A stretch of 64,000 nucleotides of DNA from JAJYUU01 sp963822955 (GTDB taxonomy: Bacteria > Actinomycetota > Actinomycetes > Streptosporangiales > Streptosporangiaceae): NCBI GenBank assembly GCA_963822955.1, contig CAWGJS010000002.1, positions 868,001 through 932,000 on the forward strand, in the 5' to 3' direction. Made by a program: the position numbers and the translations under genes. Positions 27,656-35,749 of the stretch are shown here, in pieces (the first letter of the stretch is position 1; the number at the start of each line of letters is the position of its first letter). Under the pieces are notes generated by a model. It saw only the letters and a program-made list of their open reading frames with translations. It searched no databases and was not told where the DNA came from.

Positions 27656-27979
27656 CTAGTCCGCGGCAACAAGGCCAGGCGGCTCGTCACGGCTAACAGC
27701 GTGCCCTAGCAGCAGGGCTAGGACCTCGCCGACGGCAGGCTCGCGGGTGCCGGGCTCGGCCAGCGGAAGGTACGCCTCGATCTGGTACCGGTTGCGGCGG
27801 CCGTCCTTCTGCTTCAGCACGTAGCCGGCCTGTGTCAGGTCGGCGACGATGGCGTGAGCGCTGCGCTCAGTGATGCCCAGGCCGACGGCTATGTCGCGCA
27901 GGCGCGCGCCGGGATCGTGCGCGATGTACAACAGCACCCGCGCGTGATTGGTCAGGAAGCTCCAGCTTGCCATGTTCAT
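27656..27979 (-). CDS. Small winged-helix regulator, paralogue 2
   Basis: The 107-residue protein is close to the 23696-24004 product: SWSFLTNHARVLLYIAHDPG, LRDIAVGLGITERSAHAIV (recognition helix), DLTQAGYVLKQKDGRRNRYQI (wing) and GEVLALLLG. It has no effector domain. ATG 27979 follows GAGG with 6 nt spacing; ATG 27973 is an alternative. The AT-rich dyad at 27992-28014 is 13 bp upstream of the start. Its job is presumably to bind such dyads here and elsewhere in the window; this is inference. Confidence 0.85.
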   Translation of the reverse strand: MNMASWSFLTNHARVLLYIAHDPGARLRDIAVGLGITERSAHAIVADLTQAGYVLKQKDGRRNRYQIEAYLPLAEPGTREPAVGEVLALLLGHAVSRDEPPGLVAAD

Positions 27980-27991
27980 AGCTTACCTCAG

Positions 27992-28014
27992 ATTCTGGAA
28001 ATTCATTGCCAGTT
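27992..28014 (-). promoter_or_regulatory. AT-rich dyad, site 2 (upstream of winged-helix gene 2)
   Basis: Read on the minus strand the core is CTGGCAATGAATTTCCAG, with half-sites CTGGCAAT and ATTTCCAG matching as an inverted repeat at 7 of 8 positions around a 2-bp centre. It matches site 3 at 20 of 23 positions. Confidence 0.65.
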
Positions 28015-28310
28015 TCTGGATTCAGCTGTAGCCTGCGAATGAGGCGCCCGGATCAGGCTCTGGGCGATCGCGATGGTCTTCCTCGCGGCCGGGATCTGGC
28101 AGTCAGCCATCCGGCCCGCTGCCCGCAATCTGGACCCAGTCCCCGAACCCGTCAGCATGTGAAACGCGCCCTCAACCGGAAGCCGGCGCACTCGTGATCA
28201 ACTTGCCCAGACCGGCTACTCGTCTGCGTCTCGCACAGTCCCGCGTACGCACAACCGAAGACCTGGGTGCTTACGCATGGCTCCCGCAGCCCGTCTGGCC
28301 TGGGCGCAGT

Positions 28311-28333
28311 CTCTAGAATAAAATTGCTAGTTT
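28311..28333. promoter_or_regulatory. AT-rich dyad, site 4 (upstream of the 24-residue miniprotein)
   Basis: The minus-strand core CTAGCAATTTTATTCTAG shares its first half exactly with site 3 (AACTAGCAATT) and has a weaker second half. It is embedded in an AT-rich patch (28311-28358) about 85 bp before ATG 28419. No winged-helix gene starts here. Confidence 0.5.
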
Positions 28334-28418
28334 CAAATTACCGATATAGTTCTAGGAGCAGCACTGGGAGCGTCCGCCGTCGGGCGGCCAGCTAGCTCAG
28401 GGCATTAAGGAGCCGGCC

Positions 28419-28493
28419 ATGTTCATCGGCCTGGTCATCGTCATCGCCGTGTTGGCCGCTTACATGATGCTGCGCAGCCGCCGTCGGCGGTAA
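28419..28493 (+). CDS. 24-residue single-span membrane miniprotein
   Basis: ATG 28419 is preceded by a good ribosome site (TTAAGGAG, 6 nt spacing) and the frame ends at TAA 28491-28493. The peptide has a hydrophobic stretch (FIGLVIVIAVLAAYMML) that would span the membrane once, and an Arg cluster (RSRRRR) at the C-terminus. It resembles stress-linked small membrane peptides in form only. The AT-rich dyad site 4 lies upstream. Nothing similar in size is recognised by name. Confidence 0.6.
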   Translation: MFIGLVIVIAVLAAYMMLRSRRRR

Positions 28494-28889
28494 CCTTCGC
28501 GGCCGTCACGCAGCAAGCAGGGTCACCTGACCATCGCCGACCCTGACGACCTCGTCTTCCTGGTGGTCCCGCCGCTGGGCCCCCTGCCAGCCGCGACGCA
28601 GGCGCTGCGCGCCGTGGGATCGGCCGGCCAGTGCCCAGGGAGTCGGCCCGGCTGATCGTGACGAGCCAGGCGTAGCCGCTGATCCGGCTCTCTCGTCAGG
28701 CAGGCGGGTGCGGGTTGATGATCTGCGTCGGCTTCCTCTGGCTTTCGGCCGCGGCCTCGGCGTACTGTCGACGTATTGCTCCGGACCCCGGCAGCTACAG
28801 CAGCGACACGTCGCGACTGTGGAAGGGGCCCGGAGTTTTTTTTGCCTGACCGCGTACACACGCGGGCCAATGTTTCGGGCGGGAGCCCA

Positions 28890-29384
28890 ATGACAGACGT
28901 CGCCTACCAATGCCATAACTGCGGCAGCGTGCATGAGGTGGAGTCGATCCGGGAGAATCTGATTATCGACCTGCGCGCGGTTGCCAGCTACGAACTGTCC
29001 AGGCACCGTGGCATGCTGGATCTCCGCGCGCGTTTCCTACGCTGGCGCATGACCCAGGGCTTGGCCCAGGCCCTCTGGCCTGAGTATTCACATCATCCAC
29101 GCCCGACCCGGGGCCGACGGCTGGTGCAGGAGCCGCCCGCGCCCGTATCTGATCGCCCAGTCCCTTGCCCTGCAGCAGCTAGTGGCCGCCACGCGCGCTC
29201 GCTGGCGCGTGAGCCGTTCGAGGAGGAGGCTGAGGTTCACCGGGGCGATCCGCACGGACGAGTCGCTGCAGCCACAGGGCAGCACGATGTTGTTGCCATG
29301 GATCACCGGCCCACAGGAGTAGACGACGTTCGGGACGTAACCCTCGCGTTCCGACTCGTTGGCGACCAGGAGCGGCTCCGGTAG
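28890..29384 (+). CDS. Putative zinc-ribbon ORF with a degenerate 3' half
   Basis: ATG 28890 opens TDVAYQCHNCGSVHEVESIRENL, with a CxxC pair that could be half of a zinc ribbon, then a helical basic segment up to about residue 75. After about 29110 the frame is the antisense of a GH130 fragment, so the natural C-terminus is probably lost. GGGAG lies 4-8 nt before the ATG. The 28494-28889 interval upstream shows no gene I can support. Confidence 0.35.
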   Translation: MTDVAYQCHNCGSVHEVESIRENLIIDLRAVASYELSRHRGMLDLRARFLRWRMTQGLAQALWPEYSHHPRPTRGRRLVQEPPAPVSDRPVPCPAAASGRHARSLAREPFEEEAEVHRGDPHGRVAAATGQHDVVAMDHRPTGVDDVRDVTLAFRLVGDQERLR

Positions 29385-29510
29385 CGGCGATGAGACGCTC
29401 GGAGTGCTCCAGGTGACGGCCTCGCTCCAGCGGCGCTGTCCGTAGGCAGCCTGACCGAGTTCCCGATCTGGTCCAGACCACGCGCCTGCTCTAGAGCCGC
29501 CTCGCTGCAA
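29211..29510 (-). pseudogene. C-terminal fragment of a GH130-type mannoside phosphorylase
   Basis: The minus strand reads PEPLLVANESEREGYVPNVVYS, CGPVIHGNNIVLP and VNLSLLLERL, the characteristic C-terminal segment of family GH130 phosphorylases (EREGYVPNVVYSCG is diagnostic). Just upstream the match switches frame, and the catalytic N-terminal two thirds are absent. It is a dead fragment. Confidence 0.7.
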
Positions 29511-29531
29511 ACCCAGATGGCGAGGCGAACG

Positions 29532-30315
29532 ATGAGCGCGGACGTGACTTCAGGTCGCTATGACGGCACCAACTCCTTCCCGGCTTCCGGTGTGCCAGCG
29601 CAAACGCGGGCACAGCGAGCCAGTCAGCTGACGGTGACCGCAGTGCTCGTGGCCGGGCCCTTCGCCGGCCTGGTCGCCGCGGTCTGGCTGCTGCAGGGGC
29701 ACGGCGTCGGTTTCGCCGACGTCGGGCTCGCGGTGTTCTTCTACCTGCTGACCGGATTCGGTGTGACGGTGGGATTCCACCGGTGCCTGACGAACCGGAG
29801 CTTCAGTGCCCGCCCGGCACTGCGCATCGGCTTGGCTGTCGCGGGCTCGATGAGTTTCCAGGATGAGGTGAACGGCTGGGTCGCTGTCCACCGGCGACAT
29901 CACGCCTTCACTGACAGGCCAGGCGACCCGCACTCTCCGTACCGGTACGGAACCGGGCCGACCCGGCTATGCGCGCGATATCCCGCGCGTTTCCCGCCCT
30001 ATGCGTCGTCTCGCTCGCGCTGACGTTCACGATCGGCTGGGCGGTCGGCGGCTCTCGCGCCGCCCTGCTGGCGGTGGTGTGGGCCGGACTGGTCCGCATC
30101 TTCTTGCTGCAGCACGTCACCTGGAACGTCAACTCCCTGTGCCACCTGCTCGGCAGCAGGCCCTTCACCACCCGCCGCTACGACCGGGCCACGAACCTGG
30201 GCCACGCATGTCCGCTGGCCAAGCCCCGCCCGGCTCGAGAAGCACCGCCGCCGGCCGGGCGAGCCCGTCGGAAAGGTGCTGGCCAGCAACATGCCGCTAG
30301 CGGCGCAAAAGTAGC
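29532..30315 (+). pseudogene. Degenerate acyl-CoA delta-9-type desaturase
   Basis: ATG 29532 leads into membrane segments and VGFHRCLTNRSF (first His box, with Asn replacing the last His), then EVNGWVAVHRRHHAFTD (second box). After HSPYRYG the frame is lost near 29960. A second frame recovers RAFPALCVVSLALTFTIGWAVGG and LLQHVTWNVNSLCHLLGSRPF, but about 80 residues in between are missing, and the third HxxHH box is absent. The tail ending LASNMPLAAQK at 30315 may be its original end. It cannot make an active di-iron enzyme. Confidence 0.8.
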
Positions 30316-30413
30316 GTGGCTGAGCTGGCGGGCGACCTTAAATGCTGACCGGAAAACCGGTGCGTCGCCGGCGGGAACGGTGCCGAGTTCGCGCTGCCTT
30401 GTCGGGGCTGCGT

Positions 30414-31865
30414 TCAGTCCGGGGGCGGGGTGAAGGCGGTGCCAGCGGCGGCCTGGAGGAGTTCTGCTATCCGAAGCAGCCGCAGGTCGGACAAGAAGGG
30501 CCCGATCACCTGGACGCCCACCGGCAGACCCGCTGAGGCGGGCCCGATCGGCAGGGTCACCACGGGGAGCAGGACGGATCCGATGGCGCCGCACCATGCC
30601 ATGGCGATGAGGTGGGGGACCGCCGTGCCGTCGATGTCGAGCACCCGGTCGGTGATCGGGCGATCGGTGTCGTGCGGGAATGCGGTGGTCGGCATGACTG
30701 GCGCGAGCACGACGTCGTAGTGCTGGAACATGGTTGCCCACGCTGCACGCTGGCGCTGGCGCTCGGCGTTGGCGCGCGCCCACGACCGGTACCGGCTGGC
30801 CAGCGCCCGTCCCGCGATGAGCATCGGGTCGACGCCGAGGACCGCCTCGAGTTCGGCGAAGGCGGCGAAGTCCTCGTCGGACAGCCCCGTCCCGATGATC
30901 GGCAGGACGAGCTCCTGCCAGGACCGCAGCCCGTCGGCGAGCGTTACCGGCAGCGGCACGGCATCGACCTGGACGCCGGCGCTGGCCAGCCGGCTCGCGA
31001 ACCCGTCCAGGCTGGCGCGGACGTCGCGGGCCACCGGAAGCAGATCGCTGCCCTCGGCGAACACGGCTGCCACCCGGAGGGAGGTCACGGTGCCTATCTC
31101 GGGTCCGGGATCGAGGCGGAGGTGCCACGCGGCGGCGTCCTCGGGGACCGGGCCTGCCACCACGGTGAGGGCGGTGCGGAGGTCATCCAGGCTGCGCGCG
31201 AGCGGGCCTCCGCAGTTGATGTCGGTCTCGACCAGGCTTCCCGGCGGCCCGGGAATGTGGCCTCGGCTGGGCACCACGCCCCACGAGGGCTTCAGCCCGT
31301 AAACGCCGTTGTAGTGCGCGGGGTTGCGGATCGAGCCGCCGATGTCGCTGCCCAGCTCCAGCGGCGTGAGCCCGGCAGCGACCGCGGCCGCCGCGCCGCC
31401 CGACGACCCCCCTGCGGTGCGGGAAACGTCCCACGGATTGCGGGTGAGCCCATACACGTCGTTGAACGTCTGGAAGTCGCCAGCATACAGCGGGGTGTTG
31501 GACTTGCCGAAGATGATCGCCCCTGCTGCTTTCAGCCGACCGACAGCCAGCGCATCCCCTGCGGGCACGTGCCGTGCTAGCTCGGCAGCCCCGGCGGTGG
31601 TGACCAGGCCCTCGGTCTCCCACACGTCCTTCACCGTCATCGGCAGCCCGTGCAGCGGCCCGGCCGCCTCGCCGCTGGCTGCCGCACGGTCGGCAGTCTC
31701 CGCGGCGGCCCAGGCGCGGTCGACATCCAGGGCCACGATCGCATTGACGGCGGGGTTACGCTGCTCCACGCGGGCCAGGACATGGCCGAGCAGCTCCCTG
31801 CTGGACAGTGCCCGGTCCCGCATAGCCCCGGTCAGCTCACTGGCCGTGGCGTAATCGAGATCCAT
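30414..31865 (-). CDS. Amidase of the amidase-signature family
   Basis: This 483-residue hydrolase carries the complete Ser-cisSer-Lys triad: Lys79 in LPMTVKD, cis-Ser about 154 in AGGSSGGAAAA and Ser178 in GSDIGGSIRNPA. Length and the terminal LPVGVQVIGPF are typical. There is no signal peptide, so it is cytoplasmic. Family members cleave amides such as glutamyl or aryl amides; GatA is unlikely because no gatBC genes are near. It stands alone, convergent with the decayed desaturase. ATG 31865 is at the start of the conserved region. Confidence 0.92.
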   Translation of the reverse strand: MDLDYATASELTGAMRDRALSSRELLGHVLARVEQRNPAVNAIVALDVDRAWAAAETADRAAASGEAAGPLHGLPMTVKDVWETEGLVTTAGAAELARHVPAGDALAVGRLKAAGAIIFGKSNTPLYAGDFQTFNDVYGLTRNPWDVSRTAGGSSGGAAAAVAAGLTPLELGSDIGGSIRNPAHYNGVYGLKPSWGVVPSRGHIPGPPGSLVETDINCGGPLARSLDDLRTALTVVAGPVPEDAAAWHLRLDPGPEIGTVTSLRVAAVFAEGSDLLPVARDVRASLDGFASRLASAGVQVDAVPLPVTLADGLRSWQELVLPIIGTGLSDEDFAAFAELEAVLGVDPMLIAGRALASRYRSWARANAERQRQRAAWATMFQHYDVVLAPVMPTTAFPHDTDRPITDRVLDIDGTAVPHLIAMAWCGAIGSVLLPVVTLPIGPASAGLPVGVQVIGPFLSDLRLLRIAELLQAAAGTAFTPPPD

Positions 31866-32058
31866 GCCAGGACAGTACCGGGCTCACCGCGTTGCTGCGA
31901 CGCGTCCGCATACGAGCCAGCAGGAGCAGTACCAGCCACGATGTTCCCACCGGGTCAGGATCGGGCCATCTGGTTGTCCTGCGATCGAGCGGCCAACCGG
32001 ACGGCAGCACCCGGCCCGTCTTGCTGGCGAACCGCTGCCTGCCACGTCGCTCGCGCGG

Positions 32059-32169
32059 TCAGGGTGCGGGCGGGGTCGAACTGCTTGGCGCCCCTGATGT
32101 GGTCTGTTGCGCGAGGGCGGCCTTCGCGGCCCGGCGCCGTTTAATCCGTATCCACAGCCAGATGATCAT
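32059..32169 (-). CDS. 36-residue basic miniprotein downstream of pspC
   Basis: ATG 32169 lies 17 nt after the pspC stop, with GAGGAGGG between them (spacing about 11 nt, longer than ideal). The peptide starts MIIWLWIRIKRRRAAKAAL, a short hydrophobic/aromatic stretch followed by an Arg/Lys cluster, and ends in a Pro/Ser-rich tail. It would be cotranslated with pspC. The rest of the 31866-32186 interval holds nothing recognisable. Confidence 0.45.
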   Translation of the reverse strand: MIIWLWIRIKRRRAAKAALAQQTTSGAPSSSTPPAP

Positions 32170-32186
32170 CGGCTTTCTGACCCTCC

Positions 32187-32462
32187 TCAGTGCGCGGACC
32201 CATGCGGGTCGGGGGTGTTCTGCTTACTGCTGACGAGATTCTCGGCGATCGAAGTCTTCTCGCCTTCCTCGGGAATGATCGCCCATGCCGCCAGGTACGC
32301 CAGGGCGCCTGCGCCTCCGGTGATGACGGTGATGGCGGCCACGAGGACCCGGACCATGGTCACGTCCATGCGGAAGTACTCGGCCAGCCCGGCGCATACC
32401 CCGCCTATCATCCGGCCCTTCCGGCTGCGTACCAGAACCTTCGTTTCGTTCCCGCTGTTCAT
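32187..32462 (-). CDS. pspC: PspC-domain envelope stress protein
   Basis: The 91-residue protein has the PspC signature: RKGRMIGGVCAGLAEYFRMDVTMVRVL followed by a hydrophobic span (VITGGAGALAYLAAWAIIP). PspC proteins are inner-membrane sensors or toxin-like regulators in phage-shock responses. ATG 32462 follows GGGAGGG-type bases in the leader. The divergent region to the right holds AT-rich dyad site 3, so it may share control with winged-helix copy 3. Confidence 0.92.
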   Translation of the reverse strand: MNSGNETKVLVRSRKGRMIGGVCAGLAEYFRMDVTMVRVLVAAITVITGGAGALAYLAAWAIIPEEGEKTSIAENLVSSKQNTPDPHGSAH

Positions 32463-32552
32463 GGGAGCCCTCCCCTGCAGTGGCCTCGGATATTAGGCCG
32501 CCGTCGGCCGCTGAACCCGGTGCCTGCTCCTGAGCCTACAAATGAAATGCGA

Positions 32553-32575
32553 AACTAGCAATTGATTTCCAGAAT
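32553..32575 (+). promoter_or_regulatory. AT-rich dyad, site 3 (between pspC and winged-helix copy 3)
   Basis: The core is CTAGCAATTGATTTCCAG, followed by AAT; half-sites CTAGCAAT and ATTTCCAG pair at 6 of 8 positions. It lies 18 bp before GTG 32594 and 91 bp before pspC on the other strand, so it could act on both. Confidence 0.65.
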
Positions 32576-32593
32576 ATTTAGTAGACTATCGGC

Positions 32594-32818
32594 GTGGCAG
32601 GCTGGAGCTTCCCGACCAATCACGCCCGTGTGCTGGTGCGCATCACCCACGACCCTGGCGCCCGGCTGCGCGACCTCGCGGCCAGCCTCGGCATTACCGA
32701 GCGCCGCGCGCGCAGGCCATGCGCTATCTCGACGCCGGGAAGCACGCGGCAAGATCGCCATCACCATCTCAACGAGGCCGTCCGCGGCGTGCACGCCGCG
32801 GACCCTCGCCGGGCCTGA
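32594..32818 (+). pseudogene. Truncated winged-helix regulator, paralogue 3
   Basis: GTG 32594 starts AGWSFPTNHARVLVRITHDPG and LRDLAASLGITERRA, matching paralogues 1 and 2 up to the recognition helix. The sequence then departs: the rest of the helix, the wing and the GRRNRY segment are missing, and the frame runs into an unrelated His/Arg-rich tail. The upstream dyad is intact. It is a decayed or C-terminally replaced copy. Confidence 0.7.
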
Positions 32819-32858
32819 CTAACGCCTGAAACTGACTGCGCACGTAGCGGAGGAACAC

Positions 32859-33395
32859 GTGAATGCCACGGGCTACATCATCAACACGATCCTGGTCCTG
32901 CTCGTAGTCCGGCAGATCCGCGGCAGCCGGCTCGACCTGCTGAACCTGGTGCTGCCTGTCGTGCTGGTAGTCGGCGCCGCCGCTTACTACCTGCGTGCCG
33001 TACCGACGGCCAGCAATGACATCGTCCTCGACATCGCGCTGACTGCTACCGGCGCTGCCCTGGGCATCGTGTGCGCGCTGACCACGCACCTGCGCCGAGA
33101 CAGCGACGGCGTTGCCTTCGCGTGGGCTGGCGTGCTAGCCGCGATCTTGTGGGTCGTCGGCATCGGCTGCCGGATGATCTTCGCCTTCGTCTCTGATCAT
33201 GGCGCTGGTCTCGCCATCACCCGGTTCTCGATCGCCCACAGCATCACCGGCGCGGACGCCTGGGTCGCCGCACTAGTCATGATGGCGCTCGCCGAGGCCA
33301 CCGCCCGGCTCGTCACGCTGAGAATCCGAGGCCGAAAGCTCCCCCCAGCGGCCGCCGACACGGCACAGCCGGCGACGGCCCGCGCCCTGGCGTAG
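32859..33395 (+). CDS. Integral membrane protein of unknown function (178 aa)
   Basis: GTG 32859 follows GGAGGA. The protein has about five hydrophobic segments (beginning YIINTILVLLVVRQI, then LNLVLPVVLVVGAAAYYL, IALTATGAALGIVCAL, FAWAGVLAAILWVVGIG and AALVMMALAEATARLV) and a short Pro/Ala-rich C-terminal tail. The layout resembles DUF1453-like actinobacterial proteins, but I cannot confirm this. It follows winged-helix copy 3 by 40 bp. Confidence 0.8.
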   Translation: MNATGYIINTILVLLVVRQIRGSRLDLLNLVLPVVLVVGAAAYYLRAVPTASNDIVLDIALTATGAALGIVCALTTHLRRDSDGVAFAWAGVLAAILWVVGIGCRMIFAFVSDHGAGLAITRFSIAHSITGADAWVAALVMMALAEATARLVTLRIRGRKLPPAAADTAQPATARALA

Positions 33396-33456
33396 CCGTG
33401 ACGCAGCACCAGACCAGGCCGTGTGGCCTGGGGTCCACAGCGTCCCGATTGCCGCC

Positions 33457-33720
33457 GCGGCGCCGGCAGGATGATGAACAACGCCGGCGTTGCCGCCATC
33501 GTGCCGATGACGAACCGGTTGTGCTGGTAGTCCCGCAGCTCCTTGCAGAGGATCGCGCCGACCCGAGTCCAGCTGAAGCTCATCGCCTCTTCGCCTCCAC
33601 GTCCTCGTCGATCAGCTCGAGGTAGGCGTCCTCCAGCGAGTGGCGGGACTCGGCGATCGACAGAATGTCGGCGTCGGCTCCGACGAGCGCTCGCGCGAGG
33701 GCTGAGCACCGGCTCGAGCT
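33457..33720 (-). pseudogene. Remnant of an ABC exporter: ATPase tail plus permease head
   Basis: On the minus strand a frame reads ARALVGADADILSIAESRHSLEDAYLELIDEDVEAKRR, the end of an exporter ATPase, to TGA 33582-33584. This overlaps an ATG (33583) that starts MSFSWTRVGAILCKELRDY and NRFVIGTMAATPALFI, the first 40 residues of an ABC-2 type permease. The bodies of both genes are gone. The preserved junction shows that they were a coupled pair. Confidence 0.65.
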
Positions 33721-33800
33721 GGGCTCCGATCGCGCGGGCCCGCTCAGTCAACGGGGCTGTCCGACGAGAAGGTCCGCGATCTTGGGCAGGTAGTCGCGGG

Positions 33801-34181
33801 TCAGCCAGAACCGGCGGCGCCATGCCGTCTCGCTGGCGCCAGGGTGACGGCCACGGCCTCGGGATCTGCGCAGCCGACGATCCAGTCATCCCAGGGGGCA
33901 CCCTCCAAGCGCACCCGCACGCCGCGAGGCGTGTCGCGGTGGACTGCGACGAACGCCTTCTCACCATGGCCGCGGACAGCGGCCACAGTAGCGACGCCGG
34001 GGACGCGCATCCCGACCTTGAACCCGGCCCCGATCCCAGTCCAGCTGTGGGCGTCGTCGAGCACCTCGACACCGCGAAGCGCCGACAGCGGCACACGAAG
34101 GTCGCCGTGTACTGCCTCGGCCTTCTCCGCACCCGACAGGTGAAGCACCAGCTCGTCGCCCTCCAGCCGCAGCTCTGCCAC
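33801..34181 (-). CDS. PH-like small conserved protein (126 aa)
   Basis: GTG 34181 follows GAGGAG. The protein begins AELRLEGDELVLHLSGAEKAEAV and continues with alternating beta strands (LRVPLSALRGVEVLDD, FKVGMRVPGVATVAAVRG, FVAVHRDTPRGVRVRLEG), a pattern like bacterial PH-fold proteins seen widely in actinomycetes. It has no signal peptide or membrane span. Role unknown; the neighbour downstream is the ABC remnant. Confidence 0.7.
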   Translation of the reverse strand: MAELRLEGDELVLHLSGAEKAEAVHGDLRVPLSALRGVEVLDDAHSWTGIGAGFKVGMRVPGVATVAAVRGHGEKAFVAVHRDTPRGVRVRLEGAPWDDWIVGCADPEAVAVTLAPARRHGAAGSG

Positions 34182-34458
34182 GCCAGACTCCTCGCCGTCG
34201 AGTTACTTTCTCGTTTCTACACCGCGACCGCCGCGGCAACAGCCAGCCTCTCGCATCCACGATCGAAGGTCCCTGCTTGAGATGTGGCTTTGTCCCCTGG
34301 ATGCCTGGTGACCGAGCGACTACGAAGACGCTGAGGGCCCAGAGCATAAGCGCCGCCGGTGCCGGAGGGACGCATGACGACGCAGGAGCGGCTGCTGATA
34401 GATGCCCAGAGCACCTGGAAGCCGTACCGGGTGGCATACGAGGTGATCAAGGCAACCC

Positions 34459-35052
34459 GTGAGCAAGACGTCGGATCGGTCCGAGGTTATCGCCAAGAAC
34501 GACGAGGGACTGCTCAACGATCTCAGAACCTGGTGCAACGCCACCGGCTACGAACTCCTCGACACGAAACCAAGCAACGGCACGGTGCGATTGCTCATCC
34601 GCAAGGGGGAGCCAAAGCACAGCGGCAAGACAATGACGGTGATCATGTCCACCGCCAGCCTGGAAGATGCCGTCTACCCGCAAGGCAAGGTCTCGGCTGG
34701 CGCTGTCCTCGGCATGAACGTGACCATGGTGTTCGAGGGCGCGGCCGGCCTGCTGCTGAATCACGGCTACCGATCAAGAGTGTCCGGTCTGGCGGGCGGA
34801 CTGTTCACCTCCATGGTCGAGCGAGTGATGAGCAACGAGATCGGCTGGCCACTCCCCGAGCAGTCGATCCGGATGCTGGATGACCTTGGCGCCCGCTTCC
34901 ACATCTGCAGTCGGTCAATGTACGGGTACGGCGTCAAGGCGGGGGACCTCGTCGTCTCCGAATACACGCTCGGAGCAGTCGTCACCTGGGCAGACCTGCT
35001 CGCGCGCTCCGACATCCAGGTCTTCTCCGAGGCACGATTCGACAAACCGTAG
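34459..35052 (+). CDS. DsrE/F-like sulfur-relay type protein with TusA-like N-terminus
   Basis: The 197-residue protein has an N-terminal TusA/SirA-like part (LLNDLRTWCNATGYELLD, then VRLLIRKGE) and a C-terminal DsrE-type part (AGAVLGMNVTMVFEGAAGLLL, DDLGARFHICSRSMYGYGVKAGDLVV, WADLLARSDIQVF). The Cys in TWCNATG and HICSRS are candidates for persulfide carriage. GTG 34459 has only a weak ribosome site. A different frame starting at ATG 34374 with a strong GGAGG site (TTQERLLIDAQSTWKPY...) overlaps the start, so the true N-terminus may lie there with a frameshift between. Confidence 0.65.
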   Translation: MSKTSDRSEVIAKNDEGLLNDLRTWCNATGYELLDTKPSNGTVRLLIRKGEPKHSGKTMTVIMSTASLEDAVYPQGKVSAGAVLGMNVTMVFEGAAGLLLNHGYRSRVSGLAGGLFTSMVERVMSNEIGWPLPEQSIRMLDDLGARFHICSRSMYGYGVKAGDLVVSEYTLGAVVTWADLLARSDIQVFSEARFDKP

Positions 35053-35104
35053 CAGCAGGTCGGCGACATTGCCGTGGTGGCGCGGCAGCCCATCGGAAGA
35101 GGAA

Positions 35105-35749
35105 ATGAACGTGCAGGATGAGCGCGCAGCCGTGCCCCAGGGCGGCTTCGGCCCAGTCGGCGGAATGGTGGAACTCGTCACCGCGATCTCCATGACGGTC
35201 GGCCGCGGTGCGCTGGCCCGCGTCGTTGCCGAGACCGCCGGGCTGACCCGAGCGGATCGACTTGTTGACGTCGGCTGCGGGCCCGGCACGGCCGTGCGGC
35301 AGGCGTCCCGGCTGGGCGCTGCCGCCACGGGGATCGATCCTTCTCCGCTCATGCTCCGGTTCGCTCACTGGATCTGCCGGATCGAGAGGGCACGCAATGT
35401 CACGTGGATCGACGGAACAGCCGAGCACCTGCCGATACCCCCAGGCCAGGCCACTGTTCTCTGGGCCATCAGTTCCCTCCACCACTGGACTGACCGGACT
35501 GCCGGGCTGAGCGAATGCCTGCGGGTCCTCGCTCCTGGCGGGCGCCTGCTGCTGGCCGAACGGCTAACCCGACCTGACGCACGGGGCCACCAAGCGCACG
35601 GCCTGACCCGCACCGGAGCGGAGGACCTCGCGCGCCACCTGGCGGCCATCGGGTTCAGCGAGGTCGAACTGCAGAATCGCCGGGCTGGCCACCGCCGCCT
35701 CGTCATCATTCGCGACATCGCCGCACGACCTGCCAGCCGGCCAAGTTGA
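35105..35749 (+). CDS. Class I SAM-dependent methyltransferase
   Basis: This 214-residue protein has motif I LVDVGCGPGTAVRQA (about residues 55-69), the acidic residue in ATGIDPSPLML, the EHLPIPPGQATVLWAISSLHHW region and LAPGGRLLLAERL. This is the UbiE/Methyltransf_11 pattern. ATG 35105 follows GGAAGAGGAA and lies 52 bp after the DsrE-type gene. The frame is open upstream, but the methyltransferase homology begins here. Substrate unknown. Confidence 0.87.
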   Translation: MNVQDERAAVPQGGFGPVGGMVELVTAISMTVGRGALARVVAETAGLTRADRLVDVGCGPGTAVRQASRLGAAATGIDPSPLMLRFAHWICRIERARNVTWIDGTAEHLPIPPGQATVLWAISSLHHWTDRTAGLSECLRVLAPGGRLLLAERLTRPDARGHQAHGLTRTGAEDLARHLAAIGFSEVELQNRRAGHRRLVIIRDIAARPASRPS

